Assembly: GCF_005048225.1 (NCBI RefSeq)
Contig: NZ_SUNI01000012.1
Coordinates: 62,001-126,000 of the forward strand
Length of the DNA stretch: 64,000 bases
Direction of reading: 5' to 3'
Source: Paracoccus gahaiensis
GTDB taxonomy: Bacteria > Pseudomonadota > Alphaproteobacteria > Rhodobacterales > Rhodobacteraceae
In this document: one piece after another, positions 27,422 to 36,890 of the stretch
How the letters are laid out: each line of letters starts with the position of its first letter
Position numbering within the stretch: position 1 is the stretch's first letter
Notes under the pieces: generated by a model
Seen by the model: the letters and a program-made list of their open reading frames with translations, nothing else
Database searches by the model: none
Told to the model about the DNA's origin: nothing
Position numbers and translations under genes: made by a program

Positions 27422-28876
27422 TTACATCAGTTTGCGGCGCCGTGTCACCTCGATATTCAGCTCGGTCAGCTTCTTGCGCAAGGTATTGCGATTGATGCCC
27501 AAAAGGTCTGCGCAGCGCAGCTGGTTTCCGCCGGTCGCATCCAGCGCCACCTGCAGCAGCGGGCGTTCGACCTCGCGCAGGATGCGGTCGTAAAGGCCCG
27601 GAGGCGGCAGCGCGTCGCCATGCAGGTCGAAATAGCGCTGCAGATGCGCCTCGACCGAATCCGACAGGCGCGATCCGGCCTGCGGCAGGCTGGCCTGCCC
27701 GGTGGGCTCGGGCGGTTGCGGGGCAGGACCGCTGGCCGAGCTGGGCGCCGGAGGGGGCGCGCGGTGGCCGGTCTGCTGGGTCAGCGCCTCGCGCATCTCG
27801 GACAGGCTGATCGCCGCGCCGCTGGCGGTCAGGGCCAGGCGGCGCATCATGTTTTCCAATTCGCGCACATTCCCGGGGAAGGGATGGGCGCGCAGCAGGC
27901 TGGCCGCCTCGTCCGACAGCATCCGCTCGGGCAGGCCCTGCGCCGCCGCGCGGGCCAGAAGATGCGCGGCGAGCGGCAGGATGTCGTCCACCCGGGCCCG
28001 CAGAGGCGGCACGCTGACCGTCACCCCCGCCAGCCGGTAATACAGATCCGACCGCAGCCGCCCCCCGGCCACGTCCGATTGCGGATCGGCCCCGGTGGTC
28101 GCCACCACGCGCGGCGCCTGCGCACGGTCCGGCCCCGATTCCATCGCCTCGATCAGCCCGATCAGCCGGGCCTGCGCGGCGGCGTCGAAGCCCGCCGGGT
28201 TCTCGATCACGATGGTGCCGCCGCGCGCCTTGTCGGCAGCGCGCGCGATCGCGTCCTCTCCGGCATCCGACGAGGTCAGGACCGCCAGCCCCCGGTCGCG
28301 GCGGTCCGACAGCTCGTGAAAGCTGCGCGCGATGGTGGTCTTGCCCACCCCCGCCTCGCCCGCGATGATTACCGGCAGATCGGCGTTCAGCACCCGCGCC
28401 ACCATCCGGAACAGCGCCTGCATCGAGGGCGCGTGCCCGATCAGCGGCATGGCCGGATCGGCGGCCTCGCGCGGCAGGGGCAGCGGGTCGGGCATGGGAT
28501 CGGACTTGCGCGGGCGGCGCGACAGGGCCTGGTTGGCCTTGGCCATCAGGTCGGGCAGATCGAAGGGCTTGGGCAGGTATTCGAAGGCCTCGGCCTCGGT
28601 CGCGCGGATCGCGGTGACGATGGTGTTCTGGGCCGAGATGACGATCACCGGCAGATCGGGCCGCGCCTCGCGGATGGCGGGGATGCGGTCGATGCCGTTG
28701 CCGTCAGGCATCATCACGTCGGTGATGACCAGATCGCCGCGCCCCTCCTCGACCCATTTGGACAGCTGCGCCAGGCTGCCCGTCGCATGGACCCGGCAGC
28801 CCGCGCGGGTCAGCGCCTGCGTCAGCACCGTGCGGATGGTGCGGTCGTCGTCAGCGATCAGAACGGTGCCGTCCAT
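27422..28876 (-). CDS. ntrC: Nitrogen regulator NtrC (sigma-54-independent type)
   Basis: A 484-residue response regulator with phosphoacceptor Asp53 (VITDVMMPDG), Walker A AGEAGVGKTT and a C-terminal Fis helix-turn-helix (CADLLGINRNTLRKKL). The region that normally holds GAFTGA is deleted, and Walker B reads GGTIVIENPAG without the usual Asp-Glu pair. Rhodobacter NtrC is known to lack GAFTGA and to activate sigma-70 promoters; this protein is of that type and its ATPase may be weak or lost. It lies 12 bases after ntrB. Confidence 0.94.
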   Translation of the reverse strand: MDGTVLIADDDRTIRTVLTQALTRAGCRVHATGSLAQLSKWVEEGRGDLVITDVMMPDGNGIDRIPAIREARPDLPVIVISAQNTIVTAIRATEAEAFEYLPKPFDLPDLMAKANQALSRRPRKSDPMPDPLPLPREAADPAMPLIGHAPSMQALFRMVARVLNADLPVIIAGEAGVGKTTIARSFHELSDRRDRGLAVLTSSDAGEDAIARAADKARGGTIVIENPAGFDAAAQARLIGLIEAMESGPDRAQAPRVVATTGADPQSDVAGGRLRSDLYYRLAGVTVSVPPLRARVDDILPLAAHLLARAAAQGLPERMLSDEAASLLRAHPFPGNVRELENMMRRLALTASGAAISLSEMREALTQQTGHRAPPPAPSSASGPAPQPPEPTGQASLPQAGSRLSDSVEAHLQRYFDLHGDALPPPGLYDRILREVERPLLQVALDATGGNQLRCADLLGINRNTLRKKLTELNIEVTRRRKLM

Positions 28877-28888
28877 GGGGTGAGGTCC

Positions 28889-29998
28889 TTATGCCTTGGG
28901 CAGGGAAATGCGGAACACGGTGCGACCGGGCTTGCTGTCCACGCGGATCAGCGCGCCGTGGTCGGTGATGATCTTGCTGACCAGCGCCAGCCCCAGCCCG
29001 GTGCCGTTCTCGCGGCCCGAGACGAAGGGCTCGAAGACCTGGTCGGCGATGGCGGGGGGAAAGCCCGGGCCGTTGTCCTCGATCTCGATCTGCAAGGGCA
29101 GCGGGCGGCCGGCGGGGTCGGTCTCGTCGGGGGGATGGCGCAGGGTGTGGTCGTAATGGGTGCGCAGGCGGATGGTGCCGCCGGCCTTGCCCTCCAGCGC
29201 CTCGGCGGCGTTCTTCACGAGGTTCAGGCAGACCTGCACCAGCTGGTCCGCATCGGCCAGCGCCGGCGGCAGCGAGGGGTCGTAGTCCGTCACCACCTGC
29301 ACGCCGCGCGCGAAGCCCACCTGCGCGGACCGGCGGACCTGTTCCAGCACGTCATGCACGTTCAGCGCCGCCAGCTTGGGTTCGGAGGTGTCGCCGAAGC
29401 GTTCCACCTGATCCAGCAGCGCCACGATCCGGCGCGATTCGCTGACGATCATCTCGGCCATCTCGCGGTCCTCGGGGGTGGCGTTCATCGCCATCAGCTG
29501 CGCCGCGCCCCTTATGCCCGCCAGCGGGTTCTTGATCTCGTGGGCCAGCATCTCGGCCATGCCGATGGCACTGCGCGCCGCGCTGCGCACATGGCGGGCC
29601 TGATGCAGCCCGTCATCGTCCTGCGGCACGATCAGCAGCGTCACCGCGCCCCCCGTGGCCCCGCCCGCCCCCGCATGGACCGCCGCGCGCCGCGCCTGAT
29701 GGCCCCCCGCGCGGTCGCCGATCTCGAAGACGACCGAGGTCTGATAGAGCGCCTCGTCGCTGGCCCGCACGCGGGCGATCAGCGGACCGAGGCTGGGGGA
29801 CAGGCGCAGGCGGGTGGACAACTCGTCCCCCTCAAGGACCCGGCCCAGGGTGGAATTGCGCGAGATGTTCAGCCAGATCTCGGCGGCGTCGTTCATCGCC
29901 GCGACCCGTCCCGAGGCGTCCAGGATCAGCGCGGGCAGCGGCAGCGCCTCCCATCCCGGGCCGGGCGAGATCACGCGGAAATCCCGGGGGCGGGTCAT
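28889..29998 (-). CDS. ntrB: Nitrogen sensor histidine kinase NtrB
   Basis: A 369-residue soluble kinase with an N-terminal PAS domain (LPALILDASGRVAAMNDAAE), the H-box MLAHEIKNPLAGIRGAAQL and an ATP-binding domain (NLVKNAAEAL, DNGPGFP, GTGLGLALV). It phosphorylates or dephosphorylates NtrC according to PII (GlnB) state. The ATG at 29998 overlaps the dusB stop (ATGA), the arrangement called nifR3-ntrB-ntrC in Rhodobacter. The longer upstream frame lies inside dusB and is ignored. Confidence 0.95.
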   Translation of the reverse strand: MTRPRDFRVISPGPGWEALPLPALILDASGRVAAMNDAAEIWLNISRNSTLGRVLEGDELSTRLRLSPSLGPLIARVRASDEALYQTSVVFEIGDRAGGHQARRAAVHAGAGGATGGAVTLLIVPQDDDGLHQARHVRSAARSAIGMAEMLAHEIKNPLAGIRGAAQLMAMNATPEDREMAEMIVSESRRIVALLDQVERFGDTSEPKLAALNVHDVLEQVRRSAQVGFARGVQVVTDYDPSLPPALADADQLVQVCLNLVKNAAEALEGKAGGTIRLRTHYDHTLRHPPDETDPAGRPLPLQIEIEDNGPGFPPAIADQVFEPFVSGRENGTGLGLALVSKIITDHGALIRVDSKPGRTVFRISLPKA

Positions 29999-30999
29999 GC
30001 GGCGGCCCGCCCCGGCGCATCTGCGAAGGCGCGGCGGATCAGCTCGACCGTCGCCGCGGGGCTGGGCGCGCGCAGCATCTGGTCGCGCAGGGGGGCGCCC
30101 GCCGCCTCGGCATACCAGCCCAGATGCTTGCGCGCGACGCGCAGGCCGGGATCGGCCCCGTAGAAGTCCAGGATGTCCAGGTAATGGGCCTCGACCAGAT
30201 CGGCCAGCGCGGCGCCCTGCGGGATCAGGGGCGCGGGGCAGCCCCACAGGTCATGGGCGATCTGCGCCAGCACCCAGGGCCGCCCCTGCGCGCCGCGCCC
30301 GACCATCACCGCCTCGGCCCCCGACCGGGCCAGCGCGGCCCGGGCGCTGGCGCCGTCGGTTACGTCGCCATTGGCCACCAGCGGCGGGCGCCCGGGCAGG
30401 TCGGCCACGGTGCGGATCGCCTGCCAGTCGGCTTGGCCCTTGTAGAACTGCGCCCGGGTGCGGCCATGCACGGTCAGCATCGCCACCCCCGCATCACGCG
30501 CCCGCGCCGCCAGTTCGGCGGCGTTCAGGCAATCGTCGTCCCAGCCCAAGCGCATCTTCAGCGTCACCGGCACCGAGACCGCGCCCACCACCGCGTCGAT
30601 CAGGCTCAGCGCATGGTCCAGATCGCGCATCAAGGCCGCGCCTGACAGCCCGCCCGTCACCTTCTTGGCCGGGCAGCCCATGTTGATGTCGATGATCCGC
30701 GCGCCCATGTCCTCGACCATGCGGGCGGTCTGGGCCATCGGCCCCGCCTCGCGCCCGGCGATCTGCACGCTGACCGGCAGCGCGCCTTCGGTCAGGGCCT
30801 TCGCGCGGACAGAGGCCCGAGTCGAGGGGCGGGGCGTCACCATCTCGGTCGAGGCGACCATCTCGGAGACCATCAGCCCGGCGCCGAAGCGCGCGACGGC
30901 GCGGCGGAACGGCAGGTCCGTGATGCCGGCCATCGGCGCCAGGAAGACCGGCGGACCCAGGGGCGTGGCGCCAAGACGGATGGGGTCGGGCAATCTCAT
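29995..30999 (-). CDS. dusB: tRNA-dihydrouridine synthase DusB (NifR3)
   Basis: A 334-residue FMN enzyme that reduces uridine in the tRNA D-loop. It has the TIM-barrel start LAPMAGITDLPFR, the catalytic cysteine in INMGCPAKKV and VHGRTRAQFYKG near the flavin site. The ATG at 30999 begins the conserved domain; the open frame extends upstream through the intergenic region without a ribosome site. First gene of the dusB-ntrB-ntrC operon. NtrC-like sites lie 85 bases upstream. Confidence 0.94.
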   Translation of the reverse strand: MRLPDPIRLGATPLGPPVFLAPMAGITDLPFRRAVARFGAGLMVSEMVASTEMVTPRPSTRASVRAKALTEGALPVSVQIAGREAGPMAQTARMVEDMGARIIDINMGCPAKKVTGGLSGAALMRDLDHALSLIDAVVGAVSVPVTLKMRLGWDDDCLNAAELAARARDAGVAMLTVHGRTRAQFYKGQADWQAIRTVADLPGRPPLVANGDVTDGASARAALARSGAEAVMVGRGAQGRPWVLAQIAHDLWGCPAPLIPQGAALADLVEAHYLDILDFYGADPGLRVARKHLGWYAEAAGAPLRDQMLRAPSPAATVELIRRAFADAPGRAAA

Positions 31000-31083
31000 G
31001 TCCTGTTCCTTCGCCCCGCGCGCCGCCGCCTGCAAGAAGGGCAGGGAGGGCCCGGCCTGCCCAATTCGCAGGCGCGACCCAGT

Positions 31084-31120
31084 TGCACGAAATGGGGGCA
31101 TGTTGCAACAGTTTTGGGCA
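31084..31120. promoter_or_regulatory. Two tandem NtrC-like sites between dusB and sdaA
   Basis: TGCACGAAATGGGGGCA (31084-31100) matches the 17-base TGCACC-N5-GGTGCA pattern in ten of twelve arm bases. TGCAACAGTTTTGGGCA (31104-31120) matches in nine of twelve. The two start 20 bases apart, about two helical turns, as expected for cooperative dimers. They lie 85 bases upstream of dusB. Autoregulation of the dusB-ntrBC operon is an inference. Confidence 0.35.
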
Positions 31121-31242
31121 CCCCCCGCGCCCAAGGGCGGATCCCGCCCGTGTCGCATCCGGGGGGCGAAAGCGTCGCAGGGGGGCATGGCGGCCAGCCG
31201 CCGGGCGTGATTGGATGGGTGGATGCGCTCAGGGGAGATGTC

Positions 31243-32625
31243 ATGTTTCTGTCGGTCTTCGATCTGTTCAAGCTGGGGGTGGGGCCCTCGTCCTCGCATA
31301 CGATGGGGCCGATGGTCGCCGCCGCGCGGTTCCTCGAGGCGCTGCAGGGCCAGCCCTTTCAGGCGAAGGGGCTGCGCGCCAGCCTGCATGGCAGCCTGGC
31401 CTTCACCGGCAAGGGACACGCCACGGATCGCGCCACGATCCTTGGCCTTGCAGGCTTTACCCCGGCCCGCATGGACATGGAAGCCGCCGAGGCCGCGCTG
31501 GCCGAAAACCGCGCCACGGGCCGCCTGACCCCGCCCGGCCTGCAGCCGATGGCCTTCGATCCCGACCGCGACCTGCGCTTCGACTACGACACCGTGCTGC
31601 CCGGCCATGCCAACGGCATGACGCTGCAGGCGACCGATGCGCAGGGCGACGTGCTGTTCCAGCAGATCTATTACTCGATCGGGGGCGGCTTCGTGATGAC
31701 CGACGCGGAACTGGCCGCGCGCGGGACCGAGGATCGCAGCGATGCGGTCGCCGCCGTGCCCTTCCCCTTTGCCAGCGCTGCCGAGATGTTGCAGATGGCT
31801 GAAAAATCAGGCAAATCCATTGCCCGCATGAAGGCGGCGAATGAGCTGTGCTTTCGCAGCCAGGCCGATCTGGATGCCGGGCTAGCAGGCATCTGGCAGG
31901 CGATGCGCGACTGCATGGACCGGGGCCTGGCGACCGAGGGCATCCTGCCCGGCGGCCTGAACGTGCGCCGCCGCGCCAAGGCCATCCACGACACGCTGCA
32001 GGCCGAGCGCGGGCTGAACATGACCGCGCCCCATGTCATCAACGACTGGATGTCGACCTATGCAATGGCCGTGAACGAGGAGAACGCCGCCGGCGGCGCC
32101 GTCGTCACCGCTCCCACCAATGGCGCGGCGGGCACCGTGCCGGCAGTGATCCGCTATTGGCTGGACCATGTGCCCGGCGCCTCCGAACGGCTGCTGCCCG
32201 ACTTCCTGCTGACGGCGGCGGCGGTGGGCGGGCTGATCAAGCACAACGCCTCGATCTCGGGCGCGGAATGCGGCTGCCAGGCCGAGGTGGGCAGCGCGGC
32301 GGCGATGGCCGCAGCGGGGCTGGCCGCCGTGCTGGGCGGCACCCCCGGCCAGATCGAGAACGCCGCCGAGATCGCGCTGGAACATCATCTGGGCATGACC
32401 TGCGACCCGGTGCGCGGTCTGGTCCAGGTGCCCTGCATCGAACGGAACGGGCTGGGCGCCATCAAGGCCGTCGCGGCGGCCAGCCTGGCCCTGCGCGGCG
32501 ACGGCCACCATATCGTGCCGCTGGACGCCGCCATCGAGACGATGCGCCAGACTGGCCGCGACATGTCGGAGAAGTACAAGGAGACCTCGCTTGGCGGCCT
32601 CGCCGTCAACGTCCCCAACTGCTAG
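31243..32625 (+). CDS. sdaA: L-serine ammonia-lyase (iron-sulfur type)
   Basis: A 460-residue single-chain serine deaminase converting L-serine to pyruvate and ammonia. The N-terminal domain begins [19 protein letters not shown]. Cysteines in [23 protein letters not shown] and VPCIERNG are the expected [4Fe-4S] ligands. The ATG at 31243 follows AGGGGAG; the open frame extends upstream without a start signal. Its TAG stop overlaps by two bases the stop of the convergent kinase gene (CTAG shared). Confidence 0.95.
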   Translation: MFLSVFDLFKLGVGPSSSHTMGPMVAAARFLEALQGQPFQAKGLRASLHGSLAFTGKGHATDRATILGLAGFTPARMDMEAAEAALAENRATGRLTPPGLQPMAFDPDRDLRFDYDTVLPGHANGMTLQATDAQGDVLFQQIYYSIGGGFVMTDAELAARGTEDRSDAVAAVPFPFASAAEMLQMAEKSGKSIARMKAANELCFRSQADLDAGLAGIWQAMRDCMDRGLATEGILPGGLNVRRRAKAIHDTLQAERGLNMTAPHVINDWMSTYAMAVNEENAAGGAVVTAPTNGAAGTVPAVIRYWLDHVPGASERLLPDFLLTAAAVGGLIKHNASISGAECGCQAEVGSAAAMAAAGLAAVLGGTPGQIENAAEIALEHHLGMTCDPVRGLVQVPCIERNGLGAIKAVAAASLALRGDGHHIVPLDAAIETMRQTGRDMSEKYKETSLGGLAVNVPNC

Positions 32626-33713
32626 GGCGTCAGGCGCCCGCGCAGGCGGTAATGCAGGCCCTGCGGCAGGTATTCCGCCAGCCCCTCGCCGTCGAAATAG
32701 GCCGGGACGATCTGGTTGACCAGCCGCGAGCCGAAACCCTCGCGCGTGGGCGCCTCGACCGCCGCGCCGCCGCTTTCCTGCCAGTCCAGCCCGAAATGGT
32801 CACCCTCGACCGACCAGCTCAGGTCGACCGCGCCCTGCGGGCTGGCCAGAGCGCCGTACTTGGCCGCGTTCGTCGCCAGCTCGTACAGCGCCAGCGACAG
32901 GCCCACGGCCTGCTGGCTGCTCAGCGGCACCGAGGGGCCGGACAGGCGGATGCGGTCGTTGCCGACCAGATGCGCGCCGATCGACCGGGCCATGACCTCG
33001 GTGATGTCGGCGCTGTCGCCGAGGCCGGTGAACAGGCCCTGCGCCTTGGCCAGCGCCATGATCCGCGCGCCGACGCTGTCGCGGGCCTCCTGGATCGTCT
33101 CGGCGTTGCGCAGGCTGGAGGACACCACCGTCGAGGTCACCGACAGGATGTTCTTGATGCGGTGCAGCAGTTCCTCCTGCATCACCTGCTGGTTGCGCCG
33201 CGCCTGAACCAGCGCGGTCACGTCCACGGTGACGTTCATCAACCCGGCCACGACGCCGTCATCGTCGTGCAGGGGGCTGTAGCTGAAGGTCCAGAAGGTT
33301 TCCTCATCGAAACCGTTGCGGGTCATGATCAGCCGCATCTCTTCGGAATAGGTGCCGCGCCCGGACAGGGTCTGGTCGACCAGCGGCTTGACGTCGTTCC
33401 AGACATCCGCCCAGATCCGCCGGAACGGCTGGCCCAAGGCGCGCGCCTCCTTCCGGCCCAGGACCGGGGCATAGGCGTCGTTGTAGAGCATGGTCAGATC
33501 GGGGCCCCAGAACATGCAGGCCGCGTGGCTCTGGCCCAGCATGATCCGCACCGAGGTCAGCAGCGAGACCGACCAGCCCGAGATCGGGCCGAGGGGCGTC
33601 GTCGACCAGTCGAAGGCACGGATCGCCCGCCCCATCGGACTGTCGTTCCACGAGAACCGCGGGGTCTCGAGGCGCAGGGCAGCGGTGTCATGGCCGAGGT
33701 CCGCAGGGATCAT
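32622..33713 (-). CDS. PAS-HWE family sensor histidine kinase
   Basis: A cytoplasmic kinase of about 363 residues. A PAS domain (FWGPDLTMLYNDAYAPVLG) with a PAC tail (YSPLHDDDGVVAGLMNVTVD) precedes an HWE catalytic region. The phospho-histidine lies in LLHRIKNILSV, the N-box is LALYELATNAAKYGAL and the WxE signature is LDWQESGG. HWE kinases serve light, general stress or redox signalling. The ATG at 33713 is the last good start before the PAS domain; there is no strong ribosome site, so the start is uncertain. No response regulator is adjacent. Confidence 0.82.
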   Translation of the reverse strand: MIPADLGHDTAALRLETPRFSWNDSPMGRAIRAFDWSTTPLGPISGWSVSLLTSVRIMLGQSHAACMFWGPDLTMLYNDAYAPVLGRKEARALGQPFRRIWADVWNDVKPLVDQTLSGRGTYSEEMRLIMTRNGFDEETFWTFSYSPLHDDDGVVAGLMNVTVDVTALVQARRNQQVMQEELLHRIKNILSVTSTVVSSSLRNAETIQEARDSVGARIMALAKAQGLFTGLGDSADITEVMARSIGAHLVGNDRIRLSGPSVPLSSQQAVGLSLALYELATNAAKYGALASPQGAVDLSWSVEGDHFGLDWQESGGAAVEAPTREGFGSRLVNQIVPAYFDGEGLAEYLPQGLHYRLRGRLTP

Positions 33714-33955
33714 GTCGTCAACGCCACCAAAAAGAACATCTGCAGACCATGGCCCCTTTTCATCCTCCAATTCAACGAAGAACCCATGAGATAGCCCGTC
33801 CAAAGCCGGAAATGAACAAATATCATAGCGCTGCAACACCCTGTCCCCTGTCGGGCAAATGACTGCGGATGCCTGCCAGAGGGGGCGTGGTGCTTGCCCC
33901 CTCGGGTTGTGATTGGTAACGCTTGGCGAACACTTACCCGGAAGGCCCCTGCCCC

Positions 33956-34606
33956 ATGCTCCCCCGTCTTGCCTCCCTCGCCCTGCTGATCCTGCCGCTG
34001 GCGGCCTGCGACACCCAGGCTTTGTCCGATCTGCGCCGTGGCATCGGCCTGGATCAGGCGGAAGCCCAACCCGAACAGCCCGCCGGGCCGCGCCCCCCCG
34101 CGGTGTCCCCGCTGGAGCAGCCGATCGAGACCGCCGAGGCCGCACCGCGCCCCATCTCGATGGCCGAGCCGCTGACCTATCGCAACACCGCCTTCCTGGC
34201 GGGCGGGAACGAGCCCGGCTGGACCGTCGAGATCGCCGGCAACACCGCCACCTATCGCACGCCGGACAGCCCCTCGGGGCGGCAGATCCCGGTGAACCGG
34301 TTGGTCTTTAACCAGGGCGTCGAATATATCGGCGTGCTGAACGGGCGGCCCTTCGTCGTCAACCTCCGCGCGGAACGGTGCCGCGACAGCATGTCGGGCG
34401 CCCGCCTGCCCCTGACCGCCCGGCTGACCGTCGCCGGAGAGGCCCAGCTGGGCTGCGGCACCCCCGGCGCCGCGCCCGCCCCGGTCGAACCGGCCCCCGT
34501 CGAGGCCGCTCCGGCGGCTGCGGCGCCGGTTGCTGCGACGCCGTCCGCCGAGGCTGCAGCCCCCGCCACCTCGCCCCGGGCCGAGGCCGCCCCGGCGGCA
34601 GGATGA
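33956..34606 (+). CDS. Lipoprotein with COG3650-like domain
   Basis: A 216-residue exported protein. The signal peptide ends in a lipobox (LILPLAAC, cysteine at residue 18). A Pro-rich linker leads to a compact domain beginning NEPGWTVEIAGNTATY, resembling COG3650 envelope proteins that share a fold with HslJ. Two cysteines (ERCRDS and LGCGTP) may pair. The last 45 residues are Ala/Pro/Glu low-complexity. The ATG at 33956 is chosen because it starts the signal peptide. It lies upstream of the YjbH gene on the same strand. Confidence 0.7.
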   Translation: MLPRLASLALLILPLAACDTQALSDLRRGIGLDQAEAQPEQPAGPRPPAVSPLEQPIETAEAAPRPISMAEPLTYRNTAFLAGGNEPGWTVEIAGNTATYRTPDSPSGRQIPVNRLVFNQGVEYIGVLNGRPFVVNLRAERCRDSMSGARLPLTARLTVAGEAQLGCGTPGAAPAPVEPAPVEAAPAAAAPVAATPSAEAAAPATSPRAEAAPAAG

Positions 34607-34718
34607 CCCCGGCCGCGGCGGGTCCTCACGCAGTCGTGTGTCGATCCGCCGGGCCAAGCCTGCCACTGCGCCTGAACATCTTGAACTGCCGATCCCGCCG
34701 TCGAAAGGAAGCCGCCCG

Positions 34719-36890
34719 ATGCGCCGCTCGCGCCTGACCCGCCAGCTGATGGCCACCACCCTGCCCCTAGCCCTGATCGTGGGCTCGGGGATTGGCATCG
34801 CGACGGCCGACCCGATGCTGGCGCGCAACATGTCCACCTATGGCATGCCCGGCGGCATCGACACGCCCACCGCCGAGGCGATGGCCGAGGGAACGCTGGC
34901 GGCCACCGTCTCGCTGTCGGATTACGCGCTGCGCAGCAACGTGCTGTTCCAGCTGACCCCGCGTCTGACCACGGCCTTCCGCTATTCCCGCATCGAGGGC
35001 ATCAACGACGCCCGCAATTCCGGGTCGATCTATGACCGGTCCTTCGACTTCCGCTATCAGCTGGTCGATGAGGATGGCTGGCGGCCGGCCATCGCGATCG
35101 GGTTGCAGGATTTCCTGGGCACCGGGGTCTATTCCGGCGAGTATATCGTCGCCACGCGCAACATCACGCCCACCATCCGCGCCAGCGCCGGTCTGGGCTG
35201 GGGAACCCTTGCGGGCAAGCCCCGGATCATCGATGCCGGCGACGAGGGCGGCACCGCGAATGTCGAGGACTGGTTCCGGGGCGGCGCCGCGCCCTTCGCC
35301 TCGGTCAGCTGGCAGGTCAGCGACCGCCTGAACCTGCAGGCCGAATATTCGAACGACATCTATCGCGCCCAGTACCGCCTGAACAGCGGCGCGCTGGTCA
35401 CCCAGCAGCAGGGCGACACCGAGCCGGGGCGCGTCAACCTGGGTCTGACCTATCAGATGGGCCGGTCCTATCAGCTGGGCCTCTACACGATCGGCTCCGA
35501 GACGATCGGCGCGCAGTTCACCGTGGCGCTGAACCCGCGCGATGCGGTCTATCCCTCGGGTCTGGAACCCGCCCCGGCACCGGTACGTCCGCGTCCCGCG
35601 CGGGCCGCCGATCCCGAGGGCTGGTCGGGGCAGTGGTCGCAGGACCCGACCGCGCAGCCGGCCATCCAGACGGCCCTGTCCAATGCGCTGGCCGGCGAAG
35701 GCCAGATCCTGCAAAGCATGGCGCTTGCCCCGACGCGGGCCGAGGTGCGCATCCGCAACACCCGCTATGTCCATCAGGCCGAGGCCGTGGGGCGCACCGC
35801 GCGTCTGATGACCCGCGCCCTGCCCCCCTCGGTCGAGACCTTCGTCATCACCCTGGTCGAACGCGGCATCCCGGTCTCGTCGGTGACGCTGCGGCGGTCG
35901 GATGTCGAGCGGCTGGAGAACACTGAGGTCGGGCAGATCGCGCAGGCCTCGGTCCTGTCCGACGCGGTGCCCTATCCGGGCGATCTGGTGCGCACCCCCG
36001 GCGCCTACCAGCGCTTCACCTGGAACCTGGGGCCCTATCTGGCGACCTCGCTGTTCGATCCGAGCGATCCCTTCCGCTACGAGGTGGGGGCAGAGGCCCG
36101 GGCCAGCTACGAGATCGTTCCGGGGCTGGTCTTGAGCGGCGCGATCCGCCAGCGAGCCTTCGGATCGATCGACAAGGAGGCGCCGGGCGGGCTGTCGCCT
36201 GACGAGTACGAGGCGCAGGACAGCGACATTGCCGGGAACGGCGTGCCGCGCGTGCGCTCGGACAGCCGCATGTATTCCGGCACGACCAGCCCGACCATTC
36301 CCGACCTGACGCTGGCCTGGTTCGCGCGGCCGACCGATCAGGTCTATTCCCGCGTGACCGTCGGCCTGCTGGAGCGCGCCTATGGCGGCGTCTCGGCCGA
36401 GGCCCTGTGGAAGCCGGTGAACTCGCCCCTGGCCTTCGGCGCCGAGGTGAATCGCGTGCGCAAGCGGGACTTCGACGGCGGGCTGGGGTTCCGCGACTAC
36501 GAGGTGACCACCGGGCATGTGTCGGCCTATTACGAGTTCGGGCAGGGCTACACGGCTCAGGTCGATGTCGGCCGCTATCTGGCCGGGGATGTCGGCGCGA
36601 CGCTCAGCGTCACGCGCGAATTCGCGAACGGATGGCGCGTGGGCGCCTATGCGACCGAGACCGACCTGAGCGCAGAAGAGTTCGGCGAAGGATCCTTCGA
36701 CAAGGGGCTGACGATATCCATTCCGCTGGCCTGGGCCACCGGCCAGCCCAGCACGCAACGCGTGGGCGGCACCCTGCGGTCGCTGTCGCGCGACGGCGGA
36801 TCCCGCGTGCGGACCGACGGGCTGTACGACCGCGTCCGCGACAGCCATGCGACGCAGATTTACCAAGGCTGGGGGAGGTTCTGGCGATGA
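34719..36890 (+). CDS. YjbH-like outer-membrane beta-barrel protein
   Basis: A 723-residue exported protein with signal peptide (TTLPLALIVGSGIGIATA). The rest is rich in alternating aromatic strands (AFRYSRIEGIND, GYTAQVDVGRYLAGDVGATL), as in YjbH/GfcD porin-like proteins that take part in exopolysaccharide export. The GMPGGIDTPTAEAMAEG segment near the start is typical of the family. AAGGAAG precedes the ATG at 34719. Its stop overlaps the ATG of the YjbF-like gene. Confidence 0.85.
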   Translation: MRRSRLTRQLMATTLPLALIVGSGIGIATADPMLARNMSTYGMPGGIDTPTAEAMAEGTLAATVSLSDYALRSNVLFQLTPRLTTAFRYSRIEGINDARNSGSIYDRSFDFRYQLVDEDGWRPAIAIGLQDFLGTGVYSGEYIVATRNITPTIRASAGLGWGTLAGKPRIIDAGDEGGTANVEDWFRGGAAPFASVSWQVSDRLNLQAEYSNDIYRAQYRLNSGALVTQQQGDTEPGRVNLGLTYQMGRSYQLGLYTIGSETIGAQFTVALNPRDAVYPSGLEPAPAPVRPRPARAADPEGWSGQWSQDPTAQPAIQTALSNALAGEGQILQSMALAPTRAEVRIRNTRYVHQAEAVGRTARLMTRALPPSVETFVITLVERGIPVSSVTLRRSDVERLENTEVGQIAQASVLSDAVPYPGDLVRTPGAYQRFTWNLGPYLATSLFDPSDPFRYEVGAEARASYEIVPGLVLSGAIRQRAFGSIDKEAPGGLSPDEYEAQDSDIAGNGVPRVRSDSRMYSGTTSPTIPDLTLAWFARPTDQVYSRVTVGLLERAYGGVSAEALWKPVNSPLAFGAEVNRVRKRDFDGGLGFRDYEVTTGHVSAYYEFGQGYTAQVDVGRYLAGDVGATLSVTREFANGWRVGAYATETDLSAEEFGEGSFDKGLTISIPLAWATGQPSTQRVGGTLRSLSRDGGSRVRTDGLYDRVRDSHATQIYQGWGRFWR

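Noticed and set aside
33727..33777. A 17-codon upstream open frame overlapping the start of the HWE kinase gene
   Set aside because: Its ATG abuts GGAGG with no spacing, so translation is unlikely; it is too short to support as a leader peptide from sequence alone.
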